From positions 1 through 35,204 of the forward strand of contig JAEZZM010000023.1 of the NCBI GenBank assembly GCA_023418575.1: a DNA stretch of 35,204 nucleotides, read 5' to 3'. This stretch comes from Actinomycetes bacterium (GTDB taxonomy: Bacteria; Actinomycetota; Coriobacteriia; Coriobacteriales; JAEZZM01). Position 1 is the first letter of the stretch. The number at the start of each line of letters is the position of its first letter. Shown here piece after piece: positions 9,701-16,497 of the stretch. The notes beneath the pieces were generated by a model that did no database searches, had not been told where the DNA came from, and worked only from the letters and a program-made list of their open reading frames with translations. The translations under genes were made by a program, and so were the position numbers.

Positions 9701-10584
9701 CCTTAGAGAAAAACGAGCAAGCAAAACCCATACTAAGTGAGCTCAGTAGGCTACCCATAGATCTTGGTTTTCATGAGATTAAACTGAGCTATCGCAAACA
9801 AGCAGCTACAGAGGGCAGTGATGAGAGCTTCTGGCCAATGGAAGCTGAAAGCTATGACTTTAACTTAGTTGGTTCAAAAGAGGAAGGTTGGACCTTAGAA
9901 ATTCCTGATCTTGGCTATGATTCTCAAGTTTCAGGTTTTGGCTTTAAGGCTGAGGCGGTCTATGAAGGTGACTTTAGCATAGATACCACAAACCACCTTA
10001 ACTACACCTCACTTGAACTTGATAAGTCATGGTTTGACGATAAGGACGCCCCCTTAAACAGCCTTCCTGATGGCTCTAAGCTCCCAGCCATTACGGTGCA
10101 GCTCCTTCAAAATGGCAAAGCCTATGGAGATCCAATTATCTTAGACGGCGTAGTTGACGATAAAGAAAAGCAGGCTTGGAAGTATACCTGGGATAAACTT
10201 CCTCTTTGGACTAGGGATGCTCAAGCTGCAAGTTACAGTATTGCAGAACTTGAACTGCCTGAGGACTATATCTCATCGCAGGAACGTAGCCTTGATGCAG
10301 ACAAGGGCATTGTAATTAGGCTCAAAAACAGCCTCAAACCAACAACGCCCCCTCCTGATACACCACCTGAGCCCAATATACCACCGGAGACTCCGCCTGA
10401 GACTCCACCCACGCCTCCGGGCACACCACCTCATGAGCCACCCACTCCACCCACGCCGCCAAGGCCTGTCATCCCCAAAACGGGAGATGCATCCGCCCAG
10501 AACTTGATGCTTACCACAAGCCTGATAGTGGGAGCAGCCTTGAGCCTTTATATGGGAGCTCGCTTGTATCGCAAACATGATTAG
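6754..10584 (+). CDS. Large cell-wall-anchored surface protein (beta-helix plus Cna-B-like domains, IPKTG)
   Basis: A 1276-residue surface protein, probably an adhesin. The signal peptide runs from MQFNRSRCKDRRKG through a hydrophobic core to ...LYA/EEYQ near residue 39. Residues about 40-560 carry repeated short strands with GGAIGI, GGGVSIS, GGGIYV and GGGIWQ turns and N-x-A spacing, like a right-handed parallel beta-helix of the Pmp/adhesin kind. Residues about 560-1190 hold at least three Cna-B-like modules recognised by a K-x-W opening (YKNWSDG, KKAWDES, DKSWFDD) and an L-x-x-x-G-K ending. Then come a Pro-rich stalk (PPETPPETPPTPPGTPP type), IPKTG at about 1240-1244, a membrane segment and YRKHD. 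The frame extends to an ATG at 6697, but only the ATG at 6754 has GTGAGG at a good distance and a normal signal peptide. No sortase gene is in the window. Confidence 0.9.
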   Translation: MQFNRSRCKDRRKGSKHLIFLLFSLICLFNLLFINKLYAEEYQVSNFDEFSAAIAATPKEGTSTLILTEDFEYEKTSYLSDKKTIHLKAQKPITIKPSASMFKDPVWNKQTDKSLSSFIAVNVASLIIDPDSAPIVLDLSPTAELKDKTIIYEASAFSMGTTQSVAKLSNITISGARGSFSSYLIRVSGGAKLNLLEGCIIENNIFDLKVNPAKEGNFSCIISVSGLDSQLTIDGAQIRNNQAAGPMIASRHTLQPREEKRSKASVIELKSGSLSSNKNIANVSPNSFYSGGAIGICGPGAFYMSGGLISENEALMGGGVSISNWNIEYFDGITSSRTYKQTPEQLAICGIMKMTGGEISNNHAKIDTWAVNTTGSGGGIYVDSTNVDLQAGLIANNKADNMGGGIYVSIVPQHLQIKDAAIAYNKATTSSSIYQYPGGAGGGIWQCPAGTCSVYAHEAGIIGKNEAHNGKDVFVHPRSNRYRLDNKRIDSSFSSFVDGIDDYGSRGVASFSGRSHAALEFNRAMSDEEFAKAVDAAPLKILSNEAQKGGGIGSNAYLEIGEEPQTIDIPIYKNWSDGSNLGAADFIEEQNNSRPESLIFDLYLDGQLYQSIEVYKKDQYKGRFTKIPLYRIDPLSKEKHYFTREIKERSVDSYQSKIELKGSDAQIEIQRVFSKQSIHSYPYDDLGIFEAWTNGSFSYDKGISIIPIVEGKRLSPILLDPSRGFKARLPIKLNAKGDKPGEPSTVNLRIEKYSLEPKEGERIDFSHMRNSFEVYLDKDDQNSQEDSWVLKLPKLWLEDFVNDGAGFNAQLIPANSQLAYYAFNYKEGKIKLKKAWDESMKELGDEALPQSLNFKVLVDGKDYIPDGSDQALHIELKKENNWEAELSIPYEDLYGHSWSLEELVPSNQDRQAAFSPSYTFSGKSAHILVRKLKSYTQQDRYKDGKRNLRLLLNGKELSDAQGRPYQIISEDQSIEAFTPGAQPLEKNEQAKPILSELSRLPIDLGFHEIKLSYRKQAATEGSDESFWPMEAESYDFNLVGSKEEGWTLEIPDLGYDSQVSGFGFKAEAVYEGDFSIDTTNHLNYTSLELDKSWFDDKDAPLNSLPDGSKLPAITVQLLQNGKAYGDPIILDGVVDDKEKQAWKYTWDKLPLWTRDAQAASYSIAELELPEDYISSQERSLDADKGIVIRLKNSLKPTTPPPDTPPEPNIPPETPPETPPTPPGTPPHEPPTPPTPPRPVIPKTGDASAQNLMLTTSLIVGAALSLYMGARLYRKHD

Positions 10585-10605
10585 TTTGCAAAACTCATAA
10601 ATAAT

Positions 10606-10652
10606 TTAGTGCCAAGATGATGCAAATATGCAGCTTCTTGGCACTAATTTTT
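10606..10652 (+). terminator. Rho-independent terminator after the IPKTG gene
   Basis: A perfect 12-bp stem TTAGTGCCAAGA/TCTTGGCACTAA (10606-10617 and 10636-10647) is followed by TTTTT at 10648-10652. Confidence 0.9.
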
Positions 10653-10726
10653 AATACTAGCTTTTGTTGAACATTTGCGTATTATTAGTACAAGGCTTTT
10701 TTGGGCGATAAGAGAAAGGGCTTGAT

Positions 10727-11662
10727 ATGAAACGTTTAGGTATCCTTGGTGCAGGCCACGTTGGTGATGCAGTTGCATACAGTGCTGCCATGAGAGGTAT
10801 TGCTGAAGAGCTATGGATTAATGACTGTGATGAAGACAGAGCCATATCTGTTGTTACTGATGTTAATGATGCACGTTCTTTTTATCCTCACTCAGTAAGC
10901 GCTTATCTTGCTAGCTTGGAAGATCTTGCCCGCTGTGATCTTATTGTTGTATGCCTAGGAAAAATCCCTTTAACGGGCGATAGACTAGATGAACTGAGCT
11001 ATTCAAAACCTCGCATTGAGGCCTGTATTCCTGCCATATGCAATGCTGGATTTAAGGGCTTTTTTGTGGTTATTTCTAACCCTGTAGATATTATTACGCA
11101 GCTTGTTCAAAAGCTCTCTGGCTTTGATCCCAAGCGTGTTATTGGAACAGGAACTCAGCTTGATACCTGTCGTTTTGTAGTTCAACTTGCAGAGCGCTTT
11201 AAGGTAAATCCAAAAAGCATAGAAGGCTATGTTTTGGGAGAACATGGCAATTCTCAGTTCCCCGTATGGTCACAATCTAAGATTGGTCATGAGCCTATTG
11301 CAGAGTACTGCTCTAAACGTGGCATTGTATTAAGTTCAGAAGACAAAGAACAGCTTGCTAAAGACACTGCTTACCGCGGATGGCTTATCTTTAAGGGTAA
11401 AAAGTGCACACAGTTTGGCATTGCCAATACCAGCCTTAATATTGTTTCTGCCATAGATAGAGACTCAAAAGAAATCCTTTTGGCATCTACCTTGCTTGAG
11501 GGAGAATATGGTTTATCTGATATCTATCTTTCTACGCCCTGCCTTATCGGCAAAGATGGTATTGAGGAGCGCTATGAGCTTGCTTTAGATGCTGACGAAC
11601 AAGCTAAACTTGATTCTTCTGCAGCTCTCTTAAAGAAAACCATGCAAGACTGGGATATTTAA
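10727..11662 (+). CDS. L-lactate / L-2-hydroxyisocaproate dehydrogenase family protein
   Basis: A 311-residue NAD-dependent 2-hydroxyacid dehydrogenase of the LDH/MDH superfamily, expected to reduce a 2-oxoacid in the cytoplasm. Visible family residues are GAGHVG (8-13) for NAD binding, Arg86 in the mobile loop, SNPVD (117-121), Asp146 and Arg149 in LDTCRF, and catalytic His173 in GEHGNSQF. The loop that sets substrate choice reads GKIPLTGDR and lacks the GARQQ of true L-lactate dehydrogenases. This resembles L-2-hydroxyisocaproate dehydrogenases that act on branched 2-oxoacids made from leucine, valine or isoleucine; that specificity is inference. GAAAGGG lies 6 bases before the ATG. It stands between two terminator-like hairpins, so it is probably transcribed alone. 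Confidence 0.88.
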   Translation: MKRLGILGAGHVGDAVAYSAAMRGIAEELWINDCDEDRAISVVTDVNDARSFYPHSVSAYLASLEDLARCDLIVVCLGKIPLTGDRLDELSYSKPRIEACIPAICNAGFKGFFVVISNPVDIITQLVQKLSGFDPKRVIGTGTQLDTCRFVVQLAERFKVNPKSIEGYVLGEHGNSQFPVWSQSKIGHEPIAEYCSKRGIVLSSEDKEQLAKDTAYRGWLIFKGKKCTQFGIANTSLNIVSAIDRDSKEILLASTLLEGEYGLSDIYLSTPCLIGKDGIEERYELALDADEQAKLDSSAALLKKTMQDWDI

Positions 11663-11691
11663 AGCTGCATTAGCTGCATAAGATTAAATAG

Positions 11692-11728
11692 AGCCTTATA
11701 ATGCTGTTTAAGGTGTTATAAGGCTTTA
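11692..11728 (+). terminator. Probable terminator after the hydroxyacid dehydrogenase gene
   Basis: A 10-bp stem AGCCTTATAA/TTATAAGGCT (11692-11701 with 11716-11725) is followed only by TTT, then ACT. It could be a weak terminator or an attenuator before the next gene. Confidence 0.5.
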
Positions 11729-11749
11729 CTAATTGAAGGTGTACTAAGC

Positions 11750-12901
11750 ATGAAGCGATTTCTAAAGATTTGCCTTAAAATTTTGCTTATTATTCTGGTG
11801 ATAATCCTTGTTTTAGGGCTTATTATTTTTGCGATAAGAAGCTATAACCTTTCTAAAGCTAAGACTTTTTACCAAGAAGAGCTTGCTTCTGCTCAAGAGT
11901 TTACTCAAAATGAGCGGGCCTTGGAGAATAAGTCAAACACAGACATAGAAAAGGAACTTCCTGCTGAGGCCAGTGCTCCTCAAAATGTCTTAGATATCGA
12001 TGCATACCCTATGCAATCACCTGGTTTGATAATTAAACACCTTGAAGAAGCCTCGCTTATCGGTTTCTTAATGCAGCCAGACAAAGATAGTAAAGATGCT
12101 CCGCAGGATCACAAAAAAGGTGTGGTGGTATTATTTGGAGGCTCTGAGGGTTCTCCTGCCTTTGAACAGGCTAGACGCATTGCACAGCAAGGCTACACGT
12201 GCTTAGCACTTTTCTTTTTTGGGCCCTCAAACCAGCAGCCCAGCCTCTTGCGTGTACCCTTAGAGCAGCTTAAAGAAGTTCATGACTACATAGTAAAACA
12301 GGGTTTTGATGGGCCTATTACCATGATGGGAAGCTCCATGGGTGCAGAGTATGTAGCTGCCGGAGCGGCTCACTACCCGGATATTGCTGATAATATTATT
12401 TTGGATAAGCCCTTCTCGCACTATACCTTTGCCTTAGATTTTAGCCAAGGTGAAGCTCCTGCCTTTAGTTTTGAGGGAAAGGACATAGCTTCCTTAAGTA
12501 CAAGAAACGCCTCTGTATCTGCCGGGCTTTCCACCTTATCAGGCTTTTTATTAGCCACTCCCCTCTCATACAAAGACACCTATAGCAGCGCTCTTGAACG
12601 AGATCCAGATCCTGATTCAAAACGTATTGCAATTGAACATTTTAAGGGCAATATTTTACTTATAGCAGGAGATCAAGATAAGATGTGGGACTCGCAGGCC
12701 TCTGCCCTTCTAATGAAAGAGCATGCTCCTTGGGCTCAACTTAAGGTCTTTGAAGGTGCGGGTCATATCTTTGCCCCCTTCAGCCAACTTGTCTCTGGAT
12801 CTTTGGTGATTCAAACAGGTGGTAGCCCTCAGGCTAATATGAAGGCAAATAAAGAATATTATGAGCTGATTGATGCAAGTTTGGCTCAGTGGCATAAATA
12901 A
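11750..12901 (+). CDS. Membrane-anchored alpha/beta hydrolase (acyl-CoA thioesterase/BAAT-C-like)
   Basis: A 383-residue alpha/beta hydrolase held by one N-terminal membrane segment (residues about 5-29), with the catalytic domain expected outside the cell after a polar, Glu-rich spacer (30-85). The core shows LFGGSEGSP (128-136), the nucleophile elbow GSSMG (194-198, Ser196), an acid Asp in AGDQD (Asp310) and catalytic His339 in GAGHIFAPF. These, with the DKMWDS stretch, resemble the C-terminal domain of bile-acid-CoA/acyl-CoA thioester hydrolases, but an extracellular location makes an acyl-CoA substrate doubtful; an esterase or peptidase-like role is equally possible. GAAGGTG precedes the ATG. 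The stop is immediately followed by a 12-bp tandem duplication (ATAAGGACGCCA/ATAAGGATGCAA). Confidence 0.82.
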   Translation: MKRFLKICLKILLIILVIILVLGLIIFAIRSYNLSKAKTFYQEELASAQEFTQNERALENKSNTDIEKELPAEASAPQNVLDIDAYPMQSPGLIIKHLEEASLIGFLMQPDKDSKDAPQDHKKGVVVLFGGSEGSPAFEQARRIAQQGYTCLALFFFGPSNQQPSLLRVPLEQLKEVHDYIVKQGFDGPITMMGSSMGAEYVAAGAAHYPDIADNIILDKPFSHYTFALDFSQGEAPAFSFEGKDIASLSTRNASVSAGLSTLSGFLLATPLSYKDTYSSALERDPDPDSKRIAIEHFKGNILLIAGDQDKMWDSQASALLMKEHAPWAQLKVFEGAGHIFAPFSQLVSGSLVIQTGGSPQANMKANKEYYELIDASLAQWHK

Positions 12902-12932
12902 GGACGCCAATAAGGATGCAAAACAAGAATAT

Positions 12933-12985
12933 AAAAAAAGAAGATCTGCGTACGATACAAGTTTCCTTAACATCGTAGGCAGATC
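12933..12985 (-). terminator. Terminator of the leftward CPBP protease gene
   Basis: A 14-bp stem with one mismatch (12943-12956 with 12972-12985) is followed, reading leftward, by TTCTTTTTTTAT. The T-run lies only on the leftward side, so it belongs to the CPBP gene that ends at 13038. Confidence 0.82.
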
Positions 12986-13037
12986 CGGAGTGCAGTTTTA
13001 CTTTATAATAAAAAGCGCTGCAGGTCAAGCAAAATTA

Positions 13038-13985
13038 CTAATAGCTATGTAAACTATATTTTATACATAAGATAAAATCAAATACCATTATTAAAATCAC
13101 AGGACTTATGCAAACAAGATGTTGTGAAAGCTTCATTGTGCTTGTATCTACGGCAGCTACAGCGCTAGCGGCATCTGCCTGTGCGCTTCCAGTATGAGCT
13201 GTTTTCTTTAAACGAAGCCTTCTAACCAGCAAAACAATAGCGTAGATCAAACTTACTAAAGCAAAAAGCATGCCTAAGCCTGCTACTACAGTAAAGGCTG
13301 GACTAGTATTGGGAATCTCAGCTGTTAAGGTGGCCCAGCTGTTGCCAATGATATGGAAGACTATACTCCAGATAAGGCCATATCTTATCGCAATCACAGC
13401 AAGTACCACACCAGTAAGCAATACAGCTGTTGACTGTAACATATCATGATGGGTTAAGGCGAAGGCAAGGGCACTAATAATAATTGCAGCAGGCTTTCCA
13501 AAGGGGCGCAAAGCCTTGAGAAGAGCACCACGATATACCAGCTCTTCAAAAAGTGGACCCAAGATGCATGAATATAAGATATTCCAAAGAGAAAGACCTG
13601 CAATTCCGCTTGCCGCTACGGTGGTGGCTGCTGTTGCACTTTCAAGAGGTTTAGCGCTCAGGCCAAAAACATTTAAGAGAGATTCCAGAAGCTTTGCTCC
13701 CAATGCCTCATAAAACTTTAAACCCAAAAGCACCATAACCAAAATGATGAATAATCCAATGAGCATCTTTTTTTGATCGGAACTTTTTTGAAAGAGCTCT
13801 TTGTATCCTCCCGCATATACCTGCATGGCGATAAGAACGGGGATAAATGAAATTACACAAATAAGTATGTAGTCAAGGCCATCAGGTAACGCAAGCTTTG
13901 GCTTTACATAGGTGTTGAGGACAAAAAATATTAGTCCTTGCGCTAACACTGATAAACACAGCATGCTGATACTCTTTTTTGTCAT
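13038..13985 (-). CDS. CPBP family intramembrane glutamic endopeptidase
   Basis: A 315-residue polytopic membrane protein of the CPBP (CAAX protease / bacteriocin-processing) family. The defining motifs are present: FEELVYRG with the Glu pair at residues 147-148 and Arg152, then FALTHHD (His179-180), and a later FHIIGNSW motif. About seven to eight hydrophobic helices are visible, and the C-terminus carries an extra Ala/Thr-rich segment and a last membrane helix. In Gram-positive bacteria such proteins act in peptide processing or self-immunity; the substrate here is unknown. Two ATGs are in frame: the one at 13991 abuts AAGGAG with no spacing, whereas the one at 13985 has AAGGAG six bases upstream, so 13985 is used. 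No bacteriocin-like small gene was recognised beside it. Confidence 0.88.
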   Translation of the reverse strand: MTKKSISMLCLSVLAQGLIFFVLNTYVKPKLALPDGLDYILICVISFIPVLIAMQVYAGGYKELFQKSSDQKKMLIGLFIILVMVLLGLKFYEALGAKLLESLLNVFGLSAKPLESATAATTVAASGIAGLSLWNILYSCILGPLFEELVYRGALLKALRPFGKPAAIIISALAFALTHHDMLQSTAVLLTGVVLAVIAIRYGLIWSIVFHIIGNSWATLTAEIPNTSPAFTVVAGLGMLFALVSLIYAIVLLVRRLRLKKTAHTGSAQADAASAVAAVDTSTMKLSQHLVCISPVILIMVFDFILCIKYSLHSY

Positions 13986-14366
13986 TATCATCTCCTTGTA
14001 TAAGGTCTAACTAGTAACAAAGTTAAATAAGGTAGGTCACCATGATTTGAACTACCATGATTTGCTGTTGTTCGCTATAGGCACTCTAGATCACTGCTAA
14101 TCGCAGTAAGCTGAGGCACGCTGCAATAAATCACAGAACATAAAGCACAGATACTATAACAAGGAAAGACTTCAAAATACCAAGCTAAAAATCACTATTA
14201 CAAATTACACAGGACTTTGTTGCCAAATGGTAACCAAATATAAGAAGCATATATGAGCAACATATATAAGAAATCATAGACAGAAGGCCAAATACGTAGC
14301 TACTTAAGATGCTAAGTAGCATGCTTAACATGCTTAGGGCCTAGAGGAGCATACAAGGCTTGCTTT
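13986..14366. other. Gene-free region upstream of the CPBP gene and downstream of tRNA-Glu(CUC)
   Basis: No coding frame or RNA gene is supported here. The stretch contains an 11-bp word ACCATGATTTG repeated 15 bases apart (14039-14049 and 14054-14064). Nearer the tRNA it holds nested repeats built from AGCATG/CATGCT and CTAAG/CTTAG (about 14298-14340), which can fold into a 9-bp stem with a 3-base bulge but lack a T-run. Confidence 0.5.
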
Positions 14367-14442
14367 TGGTGTCCCCAGAAGAATTCGAATCTCCGTTTCC
14401 AGCTTGAGGGGCTGGCGTCCTTGGCCACTAGACGATGGGGAC
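14367..14442 (-). tRNA. tRNA-Glu (anticodon CUC), CCA encoded, unusual C33
   Basis: Read leftward, the acceptor arms GTCCCCA/TGGGGAC, D-arm GTCT...GGAC, anticodon stem CCAGC/GCTGG and T-arm GGAGA-TTCGAAT-TCTTC all pair, giving a complete cloverleaf followed by ACCA. The anticodon loop is CCCTCAA, so the anticodon is CTC, reading GAG codons. Position 33 is C where tRNAs almost always have U. The T-stem includes one G-U pair. It lies 158 bases downstream of tRNA-Glu(UUC) on the same strand, with a terminator-like hairpin between them. Confidence 0.88.
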
Positions 14443-14460
14443 AGATAAGCAATAAAAGAA

Positions 14461-14474
14461 GCAGTAGCTACTGC
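14461..14474. repeat. 14-bp perfect palindrome upstream of tRNA-Glu(CUC)
   Basis: GCAGTAGCTACTGC is its own reverse complement and sits 19 bases before the 5' end of the leftward tRNA-Glu(CUC). It may be a protein site or a simple cruciform. Confidence 0.5.
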
Positions 14475-14488
14475 AGAGACTTACACTA

Positions 14489-14517
14489 ACAAGACTCACC
14501 TTTACAAGACTCACCTT
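14489..14517. repeat. Two 14-bp direct repeats with 15-base period
   Basis: ACAAGACTCACCTT occurs exactly at 14489-14502 and again at 14504-14517, between the two tRNA-Glu genes. It looks like a short tandem duplication; it lies in the upstream region of tRNA-Glu(CUC). Confidence 0.75.
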
Positions 14518-14559
14518 GACAAAAGTAAAAGTAACTAAAATGTAACTTAGTCCTTATAC

Positions 14560-14587
14560 AAAATCAGGGGACCCAAAGGATCCCCTG
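14560..14587 (-). terminator. Probable terminator after tRNA-Glu(UUC)
   Basis: Reading leftward, CAGGGGATCC and GGTCCCCTG form a stem (14565-14587) with one bulged base and a TTTG loop, followed by ATTTTG. It would end the tRNA-Glu(UUC) transcript before the second tRNA-Glu gene. Confidence 0.6.
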
Positions 14588-14600
14588 AACTACTCTTAAA

Positions 14601-14677
14601 TGGCACTCCCAACGGGATTCGAACCCGTGATCTCCGCCGTGAAAGGGCGGCGTCCTAGGCCACTAGACGATGGGAGC
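14601..14677 (-). tRNA. tRNA-Glu (anticodon UUC), CCA encoded
   Basis: Read leftward, the acceptor stem GCTCCCA/TGGGAGT, D-arm, anticodon arm CCGCC-CTTTCAC-GGCGG and T-arm ACGGG-TTCGAAT-CCCGT form a standard cloverleaf, followed by discriminator G and an encoded CCA. The anticodon TTC reads GAA and GAG. The first acceptor pair is G1-U72 instead of G-C. Confidence 0.96.
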
Positions 14678-14696
14678 ATTTCATGACCAAGTAGAG

Positions 14697-14725
14697 ATTA
14701 TGTAATATATTGCCGATAAAAGCAA
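14697..14725 (-). promoter_or_regulatory. Probable promoter of tRNA-Glu(UUC)
   Basis: Read leftward, TTGCTT (14720-14725) and CATAAT (14697-14702) are separated by 17 bases and lie 20 bases before the tRNA 5' end. The -35 element falls inside the inverted repeat at 14712-14757. Confidence 0.45.
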
Positions 14726-14757
14726 GCATTTTTTGACCCAAATGCTAATTTATCGGC
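14712..14757. repeat. Long inverted repeat GCCGATAAA ... TTTATCGGC
   Basis: GCCGATAAA (14712-14720) pairs perfectly with TTTATCGGC (14749-14757), with an inner stem AGCATT/AATGCT (14725-14730 with 14741-14746). It stands between the fumarate-reductase-like gene and the tRNA-Glu genes and could form a terminator-like hairpin, although neither side has a proper T-run. Confidence 0.6.
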
Positions 14758-14914
14758 TATTGTACAAGCTCTTGCATAAAACTTTCACAAGTAGCGCTCA
14801 TAGCTTAGCTTATAACATTACAATACCGTCACGATATCTTTAGGACACCTTCTGGTCATCGCTGCGATACTTAAGCGATACGATCTTATCGCCCTAAGCC
14901 AAGCTTCTACTAAA

Positions 14915-16402
14915 CTACAGTCCTTTTACAAACTTGCTTGCCTGCTCGCCTGCATTGCGTCCAAAGACAATAATGTCGCAAACTGCATTGCCACCAATGC
15001 GGTTAGCACCGTGAATACCGCCAGTTACCTCACCAGCTGCATACAGACCCTCAATGGGTTTTCCATCTTTAGTAAGAGCGCGACTTAAGGTATCAACTCT
15101 TACACCACCCATAGTGTGATGAACGCCAGGAGCTACCTTAATAGCGTAGAAGGGACCAGTCTCTAAAGCTTTAAGACCTGTGCTTCTATTAAAGGGATCT
15201 CCCTGTCCACCAGCAGCTACTGCAGCATTATATGTAGCAACAGAAGCTTCTAACTTTGCTGGATCTACATTGAGCTTAGCAGCTAATTCTGCAAGGCTTG
15301 GAGCCTCAACAACAAGGCCTTCTTTGATGTACTTATCTACAGCCTTGTTTGCTTCACGAACACCCTGGTCAAGGATCTCATATGCATAGCCGCCCTCTTG
15401 CTTAAGCTCAGCAGCTGAAACTACATCACGAGTCTCCATCTCATTGATGAAACGATCACCTGACTGGTTTACCAAAATAGCTCCGCCACCGCGAATACCC
15501 TCTGCAATAAGGGTTGAGGTGCTTTGCTCAACAGTGGGATGAATCTGGATGTTTTCCATTTGGACCAGCTCTGCACCGGCCTTCTCGGCCATAATCATAC
15601 CGTCACCTGTTGAGGTATCAGGGTTGGTGGTAACCATGCCTTCGTACTCAGGCTTATACTTTACTACCATTTCTTTATTTGCAGCAAAACCGCCGGTAGC
15701 AAGAATGATAGCCTTAGCTTTGAACTCTACGGGGTTACCCTTCTTATCATGAGCTTTAAGACCTACTACCTTATCGCCCTCTTTAACAAGATCAGTTGCG
15801 GTAATGTCCCCCAGAACCTCAATACCCTGCTTATCAATATTTTCTTTGAGGCCCTTTACCAATACACCACCAACGGCAGATCCGTCAGTTGGACGATGAG
15901 TACGCTTAACACTCATGCCGCCCGTTTGAGTAAGGTTATCCAGCTTAATGCCAATGGAATCAAGCCATTCAATAGCAGCTGCTGAATTGTTAGCCATAAA
16001 CTCTACTAGGCTGGCATCATTCTTATCATGTCCACCCTTGATGGTCTCGGCAGCAAAACTAGCATTGCTATCCTCAATACCCTGCTCTTTTTGGAACTTG
16101 GTCTCAGATGCGTTCATACCTGAAGAAGAGAACAGCGTGTTTCCTCCAACGGTAGCAACCTTGTCGATAAGACCAACAGAAACGCCCTCTGCTTGAGCAG
16201 TGAGAGCTGCACTCATACCTGCTCCACCAGCGCCAACAACCAAGACATCATAGTCAGTTTTGATCGTGCTTGTTGCGCTTGGAGAAGCACTATCGGTGCT
16301 TTTTGCTGGCTCTTGCTGCTGTGAGCAGCCACTAAGAGCAGCGAAGGCTAAGGTGAGAGCAGAAATTGCTGCTACACCTGCATGAATTTTACGTTTAAAC
16401 AT
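14915..16402 (-). CDS. Fumarate-reductase-like FAD lipoprotein (flavocytochrome c family)
   Basis: A 495-residue exported flavoprotein of the FAD_binding_2/flavocytochrome c family that reduces fumarate, urocanate or a related enoate outside the membrane. The N-terminus is a lipoprotein signal with lipobox LSGC (Cys26). FAD binding is shown by VLVVGAGGAGMSAALTA, and ATGGFAANKEM and the ending GANRIGGNAVCD are typical. Residues matching the fumarate reductase active site are present: His in IQIHPT, Arg in INEMETRD, His in VHHTMGG, Arg in ANRIGG. There are no haem-binding CxxCH motifs and no fused FMN-binding domain; a separate FMN-binding lipoprotein is encoded at 20703-21077 and may supply electrons. 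AAAGGGG lies 5 bases before the ATG. Substrate identity is open. Confidence 0.9.
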   Translation of the reverse strand: MFKRKIHAGVAAISALTLAFAALSGCSQQQEPAKSTDSASPSATSTIKTDYDVLVVGAGGAGMSAALTAQAEGVSVGLIDKVATVGGNTLFSSSGMNASETKFQKEQGIEDSNASFAAETIKGGHDKNDASLVEFMANNSAAAIEWLDSIGIKLDNLTQTGGMSVKRTHRPTDGSAVGGVLVKGLKENIDKQGIEVLGDITATDLVKEGDKVVGLKAHDKKGNPVEFKAKAIILATGGFAANKEMVVKYKPEYEGMVTTNPDTSTGDGMIMAEKAGAELVQMENIQIHPTVEQSTSTLIAEGIRGGGAILVNQSGDRFINEMETRDVVSAAELKQEGGYAYEILDQGVREANKAVDKYIKEGLVVEAPSLAELAAKLNVDPAKLEASVATYNAAVAAGGQGDPFNRSTGLKALETGPFYAIKVAPGVHHTMGGVRVDTLSRALTKDGKPIEGLYAAGEVTGGIHGANRIGGNAVCDIIVFGRNAGEQASKFVKGL

Positions 16403-16497
16403 GCATTCCCCTTTCTATCTTTTAGCCTTAGCTTAACTTTAGCAATACTGCGCTCTAAAAGATATACAATAAGGGGAAATTTTTGACAGATGTATAG

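Noticed and set aside
10273..10578. Arg/Trp-rich leftward frame opposite the Pro-rich stalk
   Set aside because: It is the reverse reading of PPTPP repeats and would encode RRGW-type repeats; no start signal is seen.
14039..14517. Short repeats considered as a CRISPR array
   Set aside because: Units of 11-14 bp at 15-base periods leave no spacers; no 25-37 bp repeat with unique spacers occurs in the window.
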